Positions 51,869-59,923 of a stretch of DNA of 64,000 nt are shown piece by piece. Source of the stretch: a virus. Under the pieces are notes generated by a model, which saw only the letters and a list, made by a program, of their open reading frames with translations, did no database searches and had not been told where the DNA came from. Location of the stretch: positions 55,537 through 119,536 of the IMG/VR virus record IMGVR_UViG_3300044940_000489; one strand, written 5' to 3'. Position 1 is the stretch's first letter. Each line of letters starts with the position of its first letter. A program made the position numbers and the translations under genes.

Positions 51869-53562
51869 TGGCCCTTATCCAGAACGATAAAGATATAGCA
51901 TTGCCTTTCAATGAGGCGTTTCAAGAATCTATAATTGGGCACTGTTTAAATGATTACAAGTTCTTTATACAGTGTAACGACAAGTTAAAGCCACAATGGT
52001 TCACGGCTAATCCCCTCATAGCGAACATTTTTGAGCAAATGCAGAAATCCTACAGGGCCAATAATGTGGCGGTCCGGTCAGCCGAAGAGCTTATGAATGA
52101 ACGCTTCTTCTTGCTTCAAAGCGAATCGGACCAGCAGAAGTACCGAGCTATTCTACAGAAAGCCGAATGGCAAGCTGGCGTGAAGGGCTTTGATCTGGGG
52201 AAGGTCAAAAAACAGCTTACGGGGTTTATCCGGCTGTGTCTATTCAAAGAAGCAATCGAAGGGGCGGCCCAAAAATACCGCTCATCTGGTCTTGATGACG
52301 CATACAGCTGGACTAAGGAGCGAATCAACCTAATTAAAGAAGCCTCTTTTGAGGATGACGCCCAGGTAATGTCGTTCTTACATCCACAAGAATGGCTCGC
52401 AGACGAACTGAAAGAATCCTCGGGCGCTATTTCCACGGGAAATAGGAAACTAGATTTCGCGCTTGGAGGCGGACTCTTTAAGGGCGAGACCACTGCAATT
52501 ATGGCCCCTGTGAATCAGGGGAAAAGCTCGTTCATGATTACGATTGCTAGGCACGCCATAAAGCAGGGCAAAAAAGTTCTTTGGCTAACTCATGAAGATA
52601 ACCCTAAAAAATTACGCCGCAAGATGCTCGCAGCGTTTTTAGGAGTATCCAAAAATACCCTCTCTAACCCAAAGAGCCTGGAAGATCCGCAGTTTAAAAA
52701 GGACATTAATGCGGCGGCATTCTATATTGACCAGCACCTGACCTATATCCCGTATAGTAAGATTTCTGGTATGTATATAGAAGACGTGGCGCAGGAGATC
52801 GAGAAAAGGCACAACGACCTGATTACCTCTACTGGGAAAGGCTACGACCTTATCGTAGATGATTATCCTAAAAAATTAAAAACTCGCAACAGAAATGCCG
52901 AAATGTACAGGACAGAGCTTGCTGAGGTTTACGACGTTTTTAATCACATAGCAATTAATCTAGACGTACATTGCTTTGTGGCCATTCAGACTAACCGCGA
53001 AGGACTCAAGCAAAATCTCGGCAAAGTAAAAAGTGACCAGCTGATCGGCATGGATTTGGTGGATGAGTCGTATGGCATTGCCCAAAACATGGGGAATATC
53101 ATTACGTTGAATCGTAGCCCAGAGGATAAGGTTTTAAATTTGGCTAGACTATCTATCACAAAGTCTCGCAATGATATTACTGACATTGCAGTTGTAACTC
53201 GTACCGCGTATGCCTGCACATTGACTCACGGCGATAAAGAAATGTTTACACCGGACTGCAATTTCTATCTACCAGATCCCGAGAACGCCCTAAAAAAGCG
53301 ATTGGTTGACTACAAGATAAGGATGCTGCCGGACTTCCCTTATAAAAATAGGGGTCATGCGTTAGATACTGGAGAATTCAGAATGCTCGCTTCCTGGGGG
53401 CAGGCGGATAACCGCGTAAGGCCATCGAGCGAAGTCAACGATCTGCTCTGTAAGATTGAGTCGGGCGAAATTAACGATAATGAAGATTATAATAATTTTG
53501 TTAATCAATTTATTTTAGATCCAAACAGAAACCATGAAATTGTGAAGGGAAAGACGGTGTAA
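51868..53562 (+). CDS. dnaB: DnaB-like replicative helicase
   Basis: 564 residues. The N-terminal helical domain (ESIIGHCLNDYKFFIQCNDK) matches DnaB-type primase-interacting domains. The RecA-like core has Walker A APVNQGKSSF near 213, WLTHEDNP, Walker B LIVDDYPK, VAIQTNREG and the NRSPEDKVLNLARLSITKSR end region. It unwinds DNA at the fork as a hexamer. Its start overlaps the primase stop by one base. Confidence 0.88.
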   Translation: MALIQNDKDIALPFNEAFQESIIGHCLNDYKFFIQCNDKLKPQWFTANPLIANIFEQMQKSYRANNVAVRSAEELMNERFFLLQSESDQQKYRAILQKAEWQAGVKGFDLGKVKKQLTGFIRLCLFKEAIEGAAQKYRSSGLDDAYSWTKERINLIKEASFEDDAQVMSFLHPQEWLADELKESSGAISTGNRKLDFALGGGLFKGETTAIMAPVNQGKSSFMITIARHAIKQGKKVLWLTHEDNPKKLRRKMLAAFLGVSKNTLSNPKSLEDPQFKKDINAAAFYIDQHLTYIPYSKISGMYIEDVAQEIEKRHNDLITSTGKGYDLIVDDYPKKLKTRNRNAEMYRTELAEVYDVFNHIAINLDVHCFVAIQTNREGLKQNLGKVKSDQLIGMDLVDESYGIAQNMGNIITLNRSPEDKVLNLARLSITKSRNDITDIAVVTRTAYACTLTHGDKEMFTPDCNFYLPDPENALKKRLVDYKIRMLPDFPYKNRGHALDTGEFRMLASWGQADNRVRPSSEVNDLLCKIESGEINDNEDYNNFVNQFILDPNRNHEIVKGKTV

Positions 53563-53563
53563 T

Positions 53564-54004
53564 ATGAATAAAGTACTTAAAATGTCACTTATTGGCCTTA
53601 TCCTTTTTGCCCTGGGCGCGGCCTTGGGTAGATACTTGGCTCCAGAAAAAGTTGAAGTATTTAAAGAAGAGGTTATTAAAGAGGTCGAAGTAGTCAAGAA
53701 GGACGTGGTTTACGTAGAAAAAAAGATAACTCGGCCAGACGGAACAATTGAAGAAGAGCGGCGCATTGAGGACAAGTCCGAAACGGAGCGAAGCCGAGAT
53801 CAAGCAAGCAGGGAGTCCAAGATTGTGCAGAATGCCAAACCTCAATGGAAGGTGTCTGGGTTGGTAGAAACAAGCTACTTGAAAAAAAATTCTAGTCCAG
53901 TATATGGCATTAGCGTGGAGCGCCGTATTGCAGGCCCAATTTTTGTAGGGGCTTGGAGCACAACCGGGTCCAATTTTGGAGTATCCGTAGGGCTGGAATT
54001 TTAA
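53564..54004 (+). CDS. Single-pass membrane protein with coiled-coil stalk
   Basis: 146 residues. N-terminal hydrophobic helix (LIGLILFALGAALGRYL), then an acidic/basic stalk (VEVFKEEVIKEVEVVKKDVV) and a small Gly/Trp beta end domain (VGAWSTTGSNFGVSVGLEF). The stalk and end domain should be on the periplasmic or outer side. Function unknown; spanin or envelope protein are possibilities. Confidence 0.5.
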   Translation: MNKVLKMSLIGLILFALGAALGRYLAPEKVEVFKEEVIKEVEVVKKDVVYVEKKITRPDGTIEEERRIEDKSETERSRDQASRESKIVQNAKPQWKVSGLVETSYLKKNSSPVYGISVERRIAGPIFVGAWSTTGSNFGVSVGLEF

Positions 54005-54005
54005 C

Positions 54006-54257
54006 ATGAACCGGTGGAGCCCTATTAAATTTACGCATCATGAAATGGCGACTATAGCTGAAATAAAGAAGGCAATAGATAAGGGCTCTATTGGGCAAGC
54101 CAGCCTTAAAGAGACCGCACTAAATGTCTACATGCAGACCCCCGGCAGTTTATTCGGGGGCGAATATCTGGTAGAATATTCTTGGACTACTGCAGTTTTG
54201 GTTTATTTAAAAAATAAAGGCTTTAAAGTGGTGCCGGATGAACAAACGGAAGAGTAG
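54006..54257 (+). CDS. Hypothetical 83-residue protein
   Basis: Small soluble protein (ATIAEIKKAIDKGSIG, YLVEYSWTTAVLVYLKNKG). Starts one base after the previous stop and overlaps the next gene by 20 bases. Not recognised. Confidence 0.45.
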   Translation: MNRWSPIKFTHHEMATIAEIKKAIDKGSIGQASLKETALNVYMQTPGSLFGGEYLVEYSWTTAVLVYLKNKGFKVVPDEQTEE

Positions 54258-54468
54258 AGTTATCCCAATTACTTATCGCGGAGAAGAGCTAGATAGCTCT
54301 AATCAGGCCTCTCTTTCATTTGATGCTATTGGAGTAAACGATTACTATCTTATAGATAGATTTTTAAACGGTTTTGAATTTGAAATTAGCTATCTGGATG
54401 ATGCAATAGGTGATCCGATAGCGAATCTTAATTTATATACACACGATCCTATTGATGGTTCCGACTAA
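54238..54468 (+). CDS. Hypothetical 76-residue protein
   Basis: MNKRKSRVIPITYRGEEL start, acidic beta-type body ending in DPIDGSD. Followed by a 64-base AT-rich gap before the AAA+ gene with no clear terminator. Function unknown. Confidence 0.45.
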   Translation: MNKRKSRVIPITYRGEELDSSNQASLSFDAIGVNDYYLIDRFLNGFEFEISYLDDAIGDPIANLNLYTHDPIDGSD

Positions 54469-54532
54469 ATAAGAATTAAAGCTTATATTTTGAAAAACGC
54501 TTAATAAAATATAAAACACAACGGTGAATAAA

Positions 54533-55537
54533 ATGTCTGTTAGCTCTAAAACCTCAAAATCGTTTAAAGTTAAAAAAATAACACAAATTAAAGACTTGCA
54601 GATAGGCGAAGATCTCCCCACTTCTGATCTGTGCATTACAAACGACGATACAATTCTTCAATTTGATTTTATTGAGCCCGAAGAGGACATGGTACCCAAA
54701 GTAACTGTAAAGCCCGGCGTATTCACTATACTTAAGAATTCTGTTGGCATTTCTTTGATACCTACAAAAATGGAAACGGGCAATGCTCTGGAATCAGTAG
54801 ATAATACGGCTCGAATAAAAAAAGAGCTGGAGAGTTTTTATGGCAAACTTCATATATATGAGGAACTTCAGCTGCCAAAGAAGCGAGCAATCTTGCTATA
54901 CGGTGAACCAGGAACAGGCAAAACCTTTTCTATCAAAAAAGCAGTGAACGACCTAATATCTCAAGATCCGGGGGTAACCGTTCTGATTTGGCCAACTTCC
55001 GAGATTAGCTCAGAGGTAGTTTCCAAATTTCTAAGCTTCGCCGCCGACTATACAAAAGACGTAACTAAGGTCGTTTTAATTATGGAAGATATCGGAGGAT
55101 CTGAAGAAGAGGTGTCAAGTCGGGTTCGCGAAGTAAGCTCCGGGATCTTGCAGCTTCTTGATGGAGTTAATGTAGTATTCAGATTGCCAACTTTTATTAT
55201 TGCAACGACTAATTTTCCGCAAAAACTGCTATCCAACCTGGCTGACAGGCCGGGACGGTTCGATGAGCTTATTGATATGCCACCTCCTCCACTGGAGCAA
55301 AAAATAGCTCTTTTAGAGTTTATTGCCAAAAGGCTACTTTCGGATGAAGAAAAAAATGCTCTTAAAATGAAGGGGGCAGACAAGCTCAGTATCGCCCACT
55401 TAAAAGAGATTATTGTCAGGACTAGAATTCATGACAAAACAATTAATCAAGTTGTTAAAGAAATGATTGAGCACAGGGCCAAGTTTGAAGCGGGGTTTGA
55501 AAAGCGACAAAAAATGGGCTTTTTTGACGAGGATTAA
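54533..55537 (+). CDS. AAA+ ATPase (Bcs1/proteasomal-ATPase-like core)
   Basis: 334 residues from ATG 54533 (an in-frame GTG at 54524 is less likely). Residues 1-85 form a divergent N-domain; Walker A GEPGTGKT near 124, Walker B LIMEDIGG near 183, sensor 1 IATTNFP and the arginine-finger-type LADRPGRFDELI follow, then a helical lid. It sits directly upstream of a ClpP-like peptidase with no gap, so it may be that peptidase's unfoldase, although it lacks an obvious ClpP-docking IGF loop. Confidence 0.75.
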   Translation: MSVSSKTSKSFKVKKITQIKDLQIGEDLPTSDLCITNDDTILQFDFIEPEEDMVPKVTVKPGVFTILKNSVGISLIPTKMETGNALESVDNTARIKKELESFYGKLHIYEELQLPKKRAILLYGEPGTGKTFSIKKAVNDLISQDPGVTVLIWPTSEISSEVVSKFLSFAADYTKDVTKVVLIMEDIGGSEEEVSSRVREVSSGILQLLDGVNVVFRLPTFIIATTNFPQKLLSNLADRPGRFDELIDMPPPPLEQKIALLEFIAKRLLSDEEKNALKMKGADKLSIAHLKEIIVRTRIHDKTINQVVKEMIEHRAKFEAGFEKRQKMGFFDED

Positions 55538-56350
55538 ATGAGCACTATTAAAGCTTACACAGAAGAGAGCTTAATGAGCGGCATCGACGAGGCGCGGCGA
55601 AGAATATTCTTCGGAAAGCATCTCAGTGGAGATCCGGATGATACGACGGATTTTACGCAGGCTTCGGTAGAATTGGCAGTAAGAGCAATCCACAAAATGG
55701 CTTCAGACGCGCCGCATAAGCCAATAGAAATTCACATGAATTCCTATGGAGGCGACCCCACAGCCATGCTGTACCTCATGGACGTGATCCTTTCTTGTGC
55801 GTGCCAAATTAAATTTTTTGGTGGGGGCGCAATCGCAAGCTCAGCGACCTGGATTATGGCTGTATGCGATGAAAGGTACTTGTACCCAAATGCCATGATC
55901 TTAATTCACGCCGGTTCGAGTGCGCTTGAGGGCTCACATACTGATCTAGTCATTACCGTTGACAATGAAAAGAGACTGCAGGACCACTTAGAGTCCATAT
56001 ATGCCAATAATTCTAGAATGCCAAAAAGCTTCTGGCATGCAGTAGCTAAAAGGGACCTATGGCTGACGGCTGAGGAAACCATTGCACTGGGGCTGGCCGA
56101 TAAGCTTATTTTGCCCAAAAAGCGGGGGAACTTACGAAAAATAAGGCAGGCCCACTTAGGCCAAAAAAGCAATACGGCAAAAATGAAGAAATTAGTAGTT
56201 AAGTTGTTCGAGCGGATACAGCTGCCATTTGATGTGGAAAATATTACATTGAACGCACCTCCACAAGAGGAGGCCGATCCAAATGTGACCGTTGACTTGA
56301 CAGAGGCCGATAAATTGAGTATTATGATAGAACCAAAAGAAAACCCATGA
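55538..56350 (+). CDS. ClpP-like serine protease
   Basis: 270 residues. ClpP/crotonase fold: IEIHMNSYGGDPTAMLYLMD, catalytic Ser102 in AIASSATW, His in MILIHAGSS, and the DLWLTAEETIALGLAD helix with the Asp. The ~75-residue C-terminal extension is unusual for ClpP. The last eight residues (MIEPKENP) are encoded by the left end of an IS605-like insertion (56326), so the original C-terminus has been replaced. Possible roles: head maturation or regulated proteolysis with the adjacent AAA+ protein. Confidence 0.8.
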   Translation: MSTIKAYTEESLMSGIDEARRRIFFGKHLSGDPDDTTDFTQASVELAVRAIHKMASDAPHKPIEIHMNSYGGDPTAMLYLMDVILSCACQIKFFGGGAIASSATWIMAVCDERYLYPNAMILIHAGSSALEGSHTDLVITVDNEKRLQDHLESIYANNSRMPKSFWHAVAKRDLWLTAEETIALGLADKLILPKKRGNLRKIRQAHLGQKSNTAKMKKLVVKLFERIQLPFDVENITLNAPPQEEADPNVTVDLTEADKLSIMIEPKENP

Positions 56351-56606
56351 CTTTAGTCGTGGGATGAATTTTTAAAAACTTAATAATATGTTAGTGGCGT
56401 TAATAAGTTTGGTGTAGTATAATATATAATGTGGTACTACCCATGATAGGGACATACTAGCAGCAAACAATATAAACAATTCGCATTAATGCGAACACTT
56501 GGTGGAGAGGGCAGCCTACCAAGTATAAATAAAGCCTGTGGAGCGATCAACGGTAGTTGGAGCAATGAAGCAGGAACCCCATGACTTTAGTCGTGGGAGC
56601 TGTCAG
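56326..56606 (+). mobile_element. IS605-family TnpB-less element, copy 1 (281 bp)
   Basis: Left end GATAGAACCAAAAGAAAACC preceded by ATTAT. LE hairpin CCCATGAC-TTTA-GTCGTGGG. The next ~85 bases are like those before tnpB at 63642, including AATAAGTTTGGTGTAGTAT. The tnpB frame is gone: an ATG at about 56428 runs into a stop after five codons. The 3' part (56500-56606) holds the omega-RNA-like structure: stem CTTGGTGG/CCTACCAAG, hairpin CAAC-GGTA-GTTG, CCTG/CAGG pairing and the RE hairpin, ending TGTCAG. It cannot move alone; a TnpA or TnpB would have to act in trans. Confidence 0.75.
56497..56606 (+). ncRNA. Omega-RNA (TnpB guide RNA)-like scaffold, copy 1
   Basis: From ACACTTGGTGG to the RE terminus. 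Compared with copy 2 (57971-58078), most positions are identical, and a T-A pair in the first stem is A-T in copy 2. The bases after TGTCAG (TGAAAATAATAAGGAGATTC) would be the guide in the known IS605/TnpB arrangement. Confidence 0.6.
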
Positions 56607-56629
56607 TGAAAATAATAAGGAGATTCCAG

Positions 56630-57181
56630 ATGGAAATAAACAGCAATAATTCCGAAGCTACAACACAATCTGATGCGCAGGCGACCACAGAGGTTACTGC
56701 AGCAAGTTCAGAGACTGCCACAGCGGCTACTGATACGGCTACCAATAAAACCGCTAGACAGATAAAAAATATTCGACGGAATCAAAAGAGATCACAAAAG
56801 GTGTGGTCTTTTTATATGCAAAAAGAGTCGAATCGAAGGCGCAAGCTCAAAACTCAATTAGAGGTACTTAGGGGCCAAATCGGCACTAAGAATTTTAAAC
56901 TACTTAAGACGTTGGCCACAACAGTCTCAGAGGCCACTAAAGACGAAAATGGCAATATAACTTCACCAGAATCTCGAAGCATTAATTATGAAATGCTCCT
57001 GAAAGAGGGGAAAAATTTAATTGTAATGCTAAGAGAAGAGCGCATGCGAGAAGGCAAGAGAAGCAGAAAGACCGGCACGTCTCGAAATAGGGCCCGCCAT
57101 AATTCTGCCTTCAGGTTCCTTTCTGCCAGAAACCTGGCGGCCTCGTCTGAGGAAGTGACTAAAACTGTAAAATCTGAATAA
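56630..57181 (+). CDS. Hypothetical basic 183-residue protein
   Basis: ATG 56630 with AAGGAG seven bases upstream; the upstream in-frame GTG at 56606 is created by the RE junction. Residues 1-40 are Thr/Ala/Ser/Glu-rich and disordered-looking. The rest is strongly basic and helical (KNIRRNQKRSQKVWSF, MLREERMREGKRSRKTGTSR), consistent with nucleic acid binding or DNA condensation in the head. Family unknown. Confidence 0.5.
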   Translation: MEINSNNSEATTQSDAQATTEVTAASSETATAATDTATNKTARQIKNIRRNQKRSQKVWSFYMQKESNRRRKLKTQLEVLRGQIGTKNFKLLKTLATTVSEATKDENGNITSPESRSINYEMLLKEGKNLIVMLREERMREGKRSRKTGTSRNRARHNSAFRFLSARNLAASSEEVTKTVKSE

Positions 57182-57441
57182 TGGGCCTGAGTTTCATAGC
57201 CATACCGATAATAGGCTCCGTAATCATGATGATTCTCGGGATCTCCTGGGAAGAGGCATTTTTACTTATGGGGCCCCTAATGTTAATCATTATTAGCCGC
57301 TATCTAACGACTAAAGCAATTGAAGAGCAGATTGCAGAAGAGCTTTCTGCCAAAAAATCTGAATGTCCGCCACACGAATGGCTCACTTCAGATGGAATAA
57401 TTAAATGCAAAAAATGCTTATTTAGAGTGGGTATCGACTAA
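57181..57441 (+). CDS. Two-helix membrane protein with zinc knuckle
   Basis: 86 residues, TAATG start overlap. Two close hydrophobic helices (FIAIPIIGSVIMMILGI and AFLLMGPLMLIIISRYL), then a cytoplasmic Glu/Lys linker and a CPPHEW ... CKKC metal motif. Function unknown. Confidence 0.5.
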   Translation: MGLSFIAIPIIGSVIMMILGISWEEAFLLMGPLMLIIISRYLTTKAIEEQIAEELSAKKSECPPHEWLTSDGIIKCKKCLFRVGID

Positions 57442-57776
57442 TGTCTGAGCTTAAAAGCACCGGAATTAGGGTGTCTAAAGAATTCGCCGAGTCCTTGGCT
57501 CGGAAAATTAAAGATATACGGTACCGCTACGATATACCTCCTAATGCCCCTCTAATGAAGGGCAAGCTCTTTTGGGACGACGAAACGGTCTTAGAAATGG
57601 TAGTCTCTTCCGTAACCTCTGGCGGCCTCTTAACAGACGAAGACATGATTGGGGCCAGCCTTAATTTTGACCCAGCTTTTATAAAAGACGGTAAATACGA
57701 CAAATTAATACACGCCTGCTTAACCAAGCTGGCACAAATCGACTACAAACGCGAAACCAGCCTTGACTTCCATTAA
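57441..57776 (+). CDS. Hypothetical 111-residue protein
   Basis: TAATG overlap with the previous gene. Soluble alpha/beta (GIRVSKEFAESLARKIKDIR, LFWDDETVLEMVVSSVTSGG). The stop lies 17 bases before the left end of element copy 2. Not recognised. Confidence 0.5.
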   Translation: MSELKSTGIRVSKEFAESLARKIKDIRYRYDIPPNAPLMKGKLFWDDETVLEMVVSSVTSGGLLTDEDMIGASLNFDPAFIKDGKYDKLIHACLTKLAQIDYKRETSLDFH

Positions 57777-57792
57777 TAAATAGTGCTATTAT

Positions 57793-58078
57793 GATAGAAC
57801 TAAAAGAAAGCCCATGCCTTTAGGCGTGGGATGAATTTTGAAACAAGGTAATATATAATAAGTTTCTTCAAAGTGATGTATAAATTAGTGACAGAGAACC
57901 AAATCACTAATTTATGCATTGAAGACAAAAGTCTTCAATATAATGAAGAATGTTGTATTAAAACAGAAACTTGGAGGAGAGGTCAGCCCTCCAAGTATAA
58001 ATAAAGCCTGTGGAGCGATCAACGGTAGTTGGAGCTATGAAGCAGGAACCCCATGACTTTAGTCGTGGGAGCTGTCAG
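57793..58078 (+). mobile_element. IS605-family TnpB-less element, copy 2 (286 bp)
   Basis: Same left end (GATAGAACTAAAAG, preceded by ATTAT) and right end (AGCTGTCAG) as copy 1. The LE hairpin is CCCATGCC-TTTA-GGCGTGGG, a paired change from GAC/GTC to GCC/GGC. The interior differs from copy 1: it has a 15-bp stem (57877-57891 with 57904-57918) and a competing 9-bp hairpin (57918-57939) but no tnpB. The omega-RNA-like 3' part is almost identical to copy 1. It fills the only >300-base gap without a gene in this block (57777-58084). Confidence 0.75.
57971..58078 (+). ncRNA. Omega-RNA-like scaffold, copy 2
   Basis: Stem CTTGGAGG/CCCTCCAAG (copy 1 has T-A where this has A-T), hairpin CAAC-GGTA-GTTG, CCTG/CAGG pairing, RE hairpin CCCATGAC-TTTA-GTCGTGGG and the TGTCAG end. 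The following AGGGCTATGTTTAATTTTAA would be its guide, which overlaps the start codon of the subtilase gene. Confidence 0.6.
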
Positions 58079-58084
58079 AGGGCT

Positions 58085-58972
58085 ATGTTTAATTTTAATA
58101 CGCCAGCAGCACTAAAGAAATTCCTGCGCAGAATAACATATATAAATACAGTGCTTTTCATAGTAGCCTCTATAATGATTCTTATGGCGCTTACTATGAA
58201 AACAGCTCATGGCGATGTCTGGCAGCACCGCCACTCTCCGCCTAAGCTCAGGCCAACTAAGGGGTCCATCACAGTAATGGTTGTTGATACTGGCGTAACG
58301 CCTAATAACCCCGTCATATCTCCATACTTGGTTAAGCCCGTTCAAATTCAAGATGTAGACACGCATGGCCATGGAACTCATGTAACGTCCCTAATTGTCG
58401 GGGGAGCCGGTACCATGAGAAAGGACGGGGAAGTTCATTTTAGTTCTTTGGTCTGCCCAGAAGTTCGCGTTATAGCCTGCAAATTTTATGATCCTAAAGC
58501 TATTACGAAAATTAATTTAGACAACAGCATTGCGTGTTTCCAGAAGGCTTTGGAGCTTAATGTAGATATAGTTAACTACTCGGCTGGCGGACCGGATTCC
58601 CTAGAGGAAGAGAGACTGGCTATAGAAAAGCTTCAGGAGAATGACATAATATTGGTAACTGCAGCGGGAAACGAGGGGTCAGATCTTAAAATATATCCAT
58701 ATTACCCAGCTAATTATCAATTAAAAAATATGGTAATAGTTGGGGCCTTGGGCCTCCCACCTAACAAGTTTAATGCGTATCAAAGATTTAAAAGCTCTAA
58801 TTTCGGAATATTTGGAATGTATTGGGAAATAGGCGAAGCAGTTTTGGGGTATAACCACTTGAACAAGCCGCAGTACATGACCGGAACATCTCAGGCCACC
58901 GCTTTAGCCACTAACCGCATACTAAGGCAAAGATGCGAGGAAATGAAACAGAAAGACAAAAAGGAGAAATAA
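58085..58972 (+). CDS. Membrane-anchored subtilisin-like protease (S8)
   Basis: 296 residues from ATG 58085, seven bases after element copy 2; the longer frame from GTG 58010 runs through the omega-RNA-like region and is rejected. Signal anchor at residues ~18-42 (YINTVLFIVASIMILMAL). Catalytic triad: Asp in VVDTGV (~68), His in GHGTHV (~97), Ser in TGTSQAT (~269), with oxyanion Asn in AAGNEG. Only about 270 residues of protease domain and no recognisable inhibitory propeptide. The catalytic part would face the periplasm or outside. Uncommon in phages. Confidence 0.85.
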   Translation: MFNFNTPAALKKFLRRITYINTVLFIVASIMILMALTMKTAHGDVWQHRHSPPKLRPTKGSITVMVVDTGVTPNNPVISPYLVKPVQIQDVDTHGHGTHVTSLIVGGAGTMRKDGEVHFSSLVCPEVRVIACKFYDPKAITKINLDNSIACFQKALELNVDIVNYSAGGPDSLEEERLAIEKLQENDIILVTAAGNEGSDLKIYPYYPANYQLKNMVIVGALGLPPNKFNAYQRFKSSNFGIFGMYWEIGEAVLGYNHLNKPQYMTGTSQATALATNRILRQRCEEMKQKDKKEK

Positions 58973-58973
58973 A

Positions 58974-59285
58974 GTGAACTACTTCGATAATGATATGCTA
59001 GCCGGTTTGGTTGTGGCCGCTTCTGCAGCCTTATTATTGGGCAAATGGATGCTTTTGGGGACCTTTATGAGGGAGATCCGAAGTCTCCGTTTTCTTAATG
59101 ATTCAGCCACGATGTCCGCATCATTAAGAATGGATGATATTGATACGGAGATTGACAAATTGAAGGCAGACATTGTATTATTAAAAAATCAACAAAGGAG
59201 CAATAATGAGTCATCCGGCGCACAATCCAAGTCAAAGCCTAGAGCATCTGGCTCTGGAAATCGCAAAAGCAAAAGCAGAAATTGA
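58974..59285 (+). CDS. Single-pass membrane protein
   Basis: 103 residues from a GTG start (AAGGAG seven bases upstream). One hydrophobic helix (MLAGLVVAASAALLLGKWML), then a coiled coil (MDDIDTEIDKLKADIVLLKN) and a basic Ser/Lys/Arg tail. The last 80 bases are shared with the next gene in another frame. Confidence 0.5.
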   Translation: MNYFDNDMLAGLVVAASAALLLGKWMLLGTFMREIRSLRFLNDSATMSASLRMDDIDTEIDKLKADIVLLKNQQRSNNESSGAQSKSKPRASGSGNRKSKSRN

Positions 59286-59571
59286 TTCTATGCGGCCTCT
59301 GTATGAAAAGCTTGACGCCCTCACGCTACAGTTTCGAGAGCTGGCTGGCGAGCAAGAAGTGTTAGTTCCGGACACCATAGTAGACTTGCCGGGGAGACCC
59401 TCTATCTCGGTTCCGGCACAGTTCATTAAAGTAGTAGATAATTTTATGGACAAAAATGTAGTTTTCCGTCCAGCCGCAGTTAGAAGATTTGAAGTGAATA
59501 CGGAGACCGAGATTCAACGCAAACTAAAAGTAGCAAAAGCTGCAAAAAAGCTAGAAAATGCTAAGATCTGA
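59206..59571 (+). CDS. Hypothetical 121-residue protein
   Basis: AAAGGAG eight bases before ATG 59206. Coiled-coil N-terminus (LEHLALEIAKAKAEIDSMRP), a beta middle (EVLVPDTIVDLPGRPSISV) and a Lys/Ala-rich end. Begins inside the 3' end of the previous gene; both frames look translated. Confidence 0.5.
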   Translation: MSHPAHNPSQSLEHLALEIAKAKAEIDSMRPLYEKLDALTLQFRELAGEQEVLVPDTIVDLPGRPSISVPAQFIKVVDNFMDKNVVFRPAAVRRFEVNTETEIQRKLKVAKAAKKLENAKI

Positions 59572-59923
59572 CGCCGAATATTTTATGAATAATTGGGACA
59601 AAAATGTCTCAAAGGTTTTTAGATGGCGGCGTCCCTTTGTGCCAGACGAGTATTTAGCTTTTTTTATAGATGAAAAAAATAGGTATAAGGTTAACGAATC
59701 GGTTTCAACTAAAACCATGAAGAGCCTTGATAAAAACGAAATGATTACATTGCTGGTAAGTGAAGAGCTGTATTTCATGAAAAATTATGATTTCTATTGC
59801 AATCTTTTGGAAATGAAAACTGGTGGATGCACATGTGGTGCATGGGCTCTTCCAGGATATGAAAATCTGCATAACAATCAATGCAATTTAAGATATAAAA
59901 ACTTAACGGAGGTGAAGAAATGA
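59558..59923 (+). CDS. Hypothetical 121-residue protein with Cys cluster
   Basis: Aromatic and basic N-terminus (YFMNNWDKNVSKVFRWRRPF), and a C-terminal GGCTCGAWALPG with a later Cys, perhaps a metal site. Overlaps both neighbours by a few bases. Unknown. Confidence 0.45.
   Translation: MLRSDAEYFMNNWDKNVSKVFRWRRPFVPDEYLAFFIDEKNRYKVNESVSTKTMKSLDKNEMITLLVSEELYFMKNYDFYCNLLEMKTGGCTCGAWALPGYENLHNNQCNLRYKNLTEVKK

Noticed and set aside
54469-54532. Promoter before the AAA+ gene (TTGAAA ... TATAAA)
   Set aside because: Spacing is about 14 bases in AT-rich DNA where such matches are expected by chance.
58010-58084. N-terminal extension of the subtilase (MERSTVVG...)
   Set aside because: It is encoded by the omega-RNA-like and RE part of element copy 2; the same bases occur in copy 1 without any protease.
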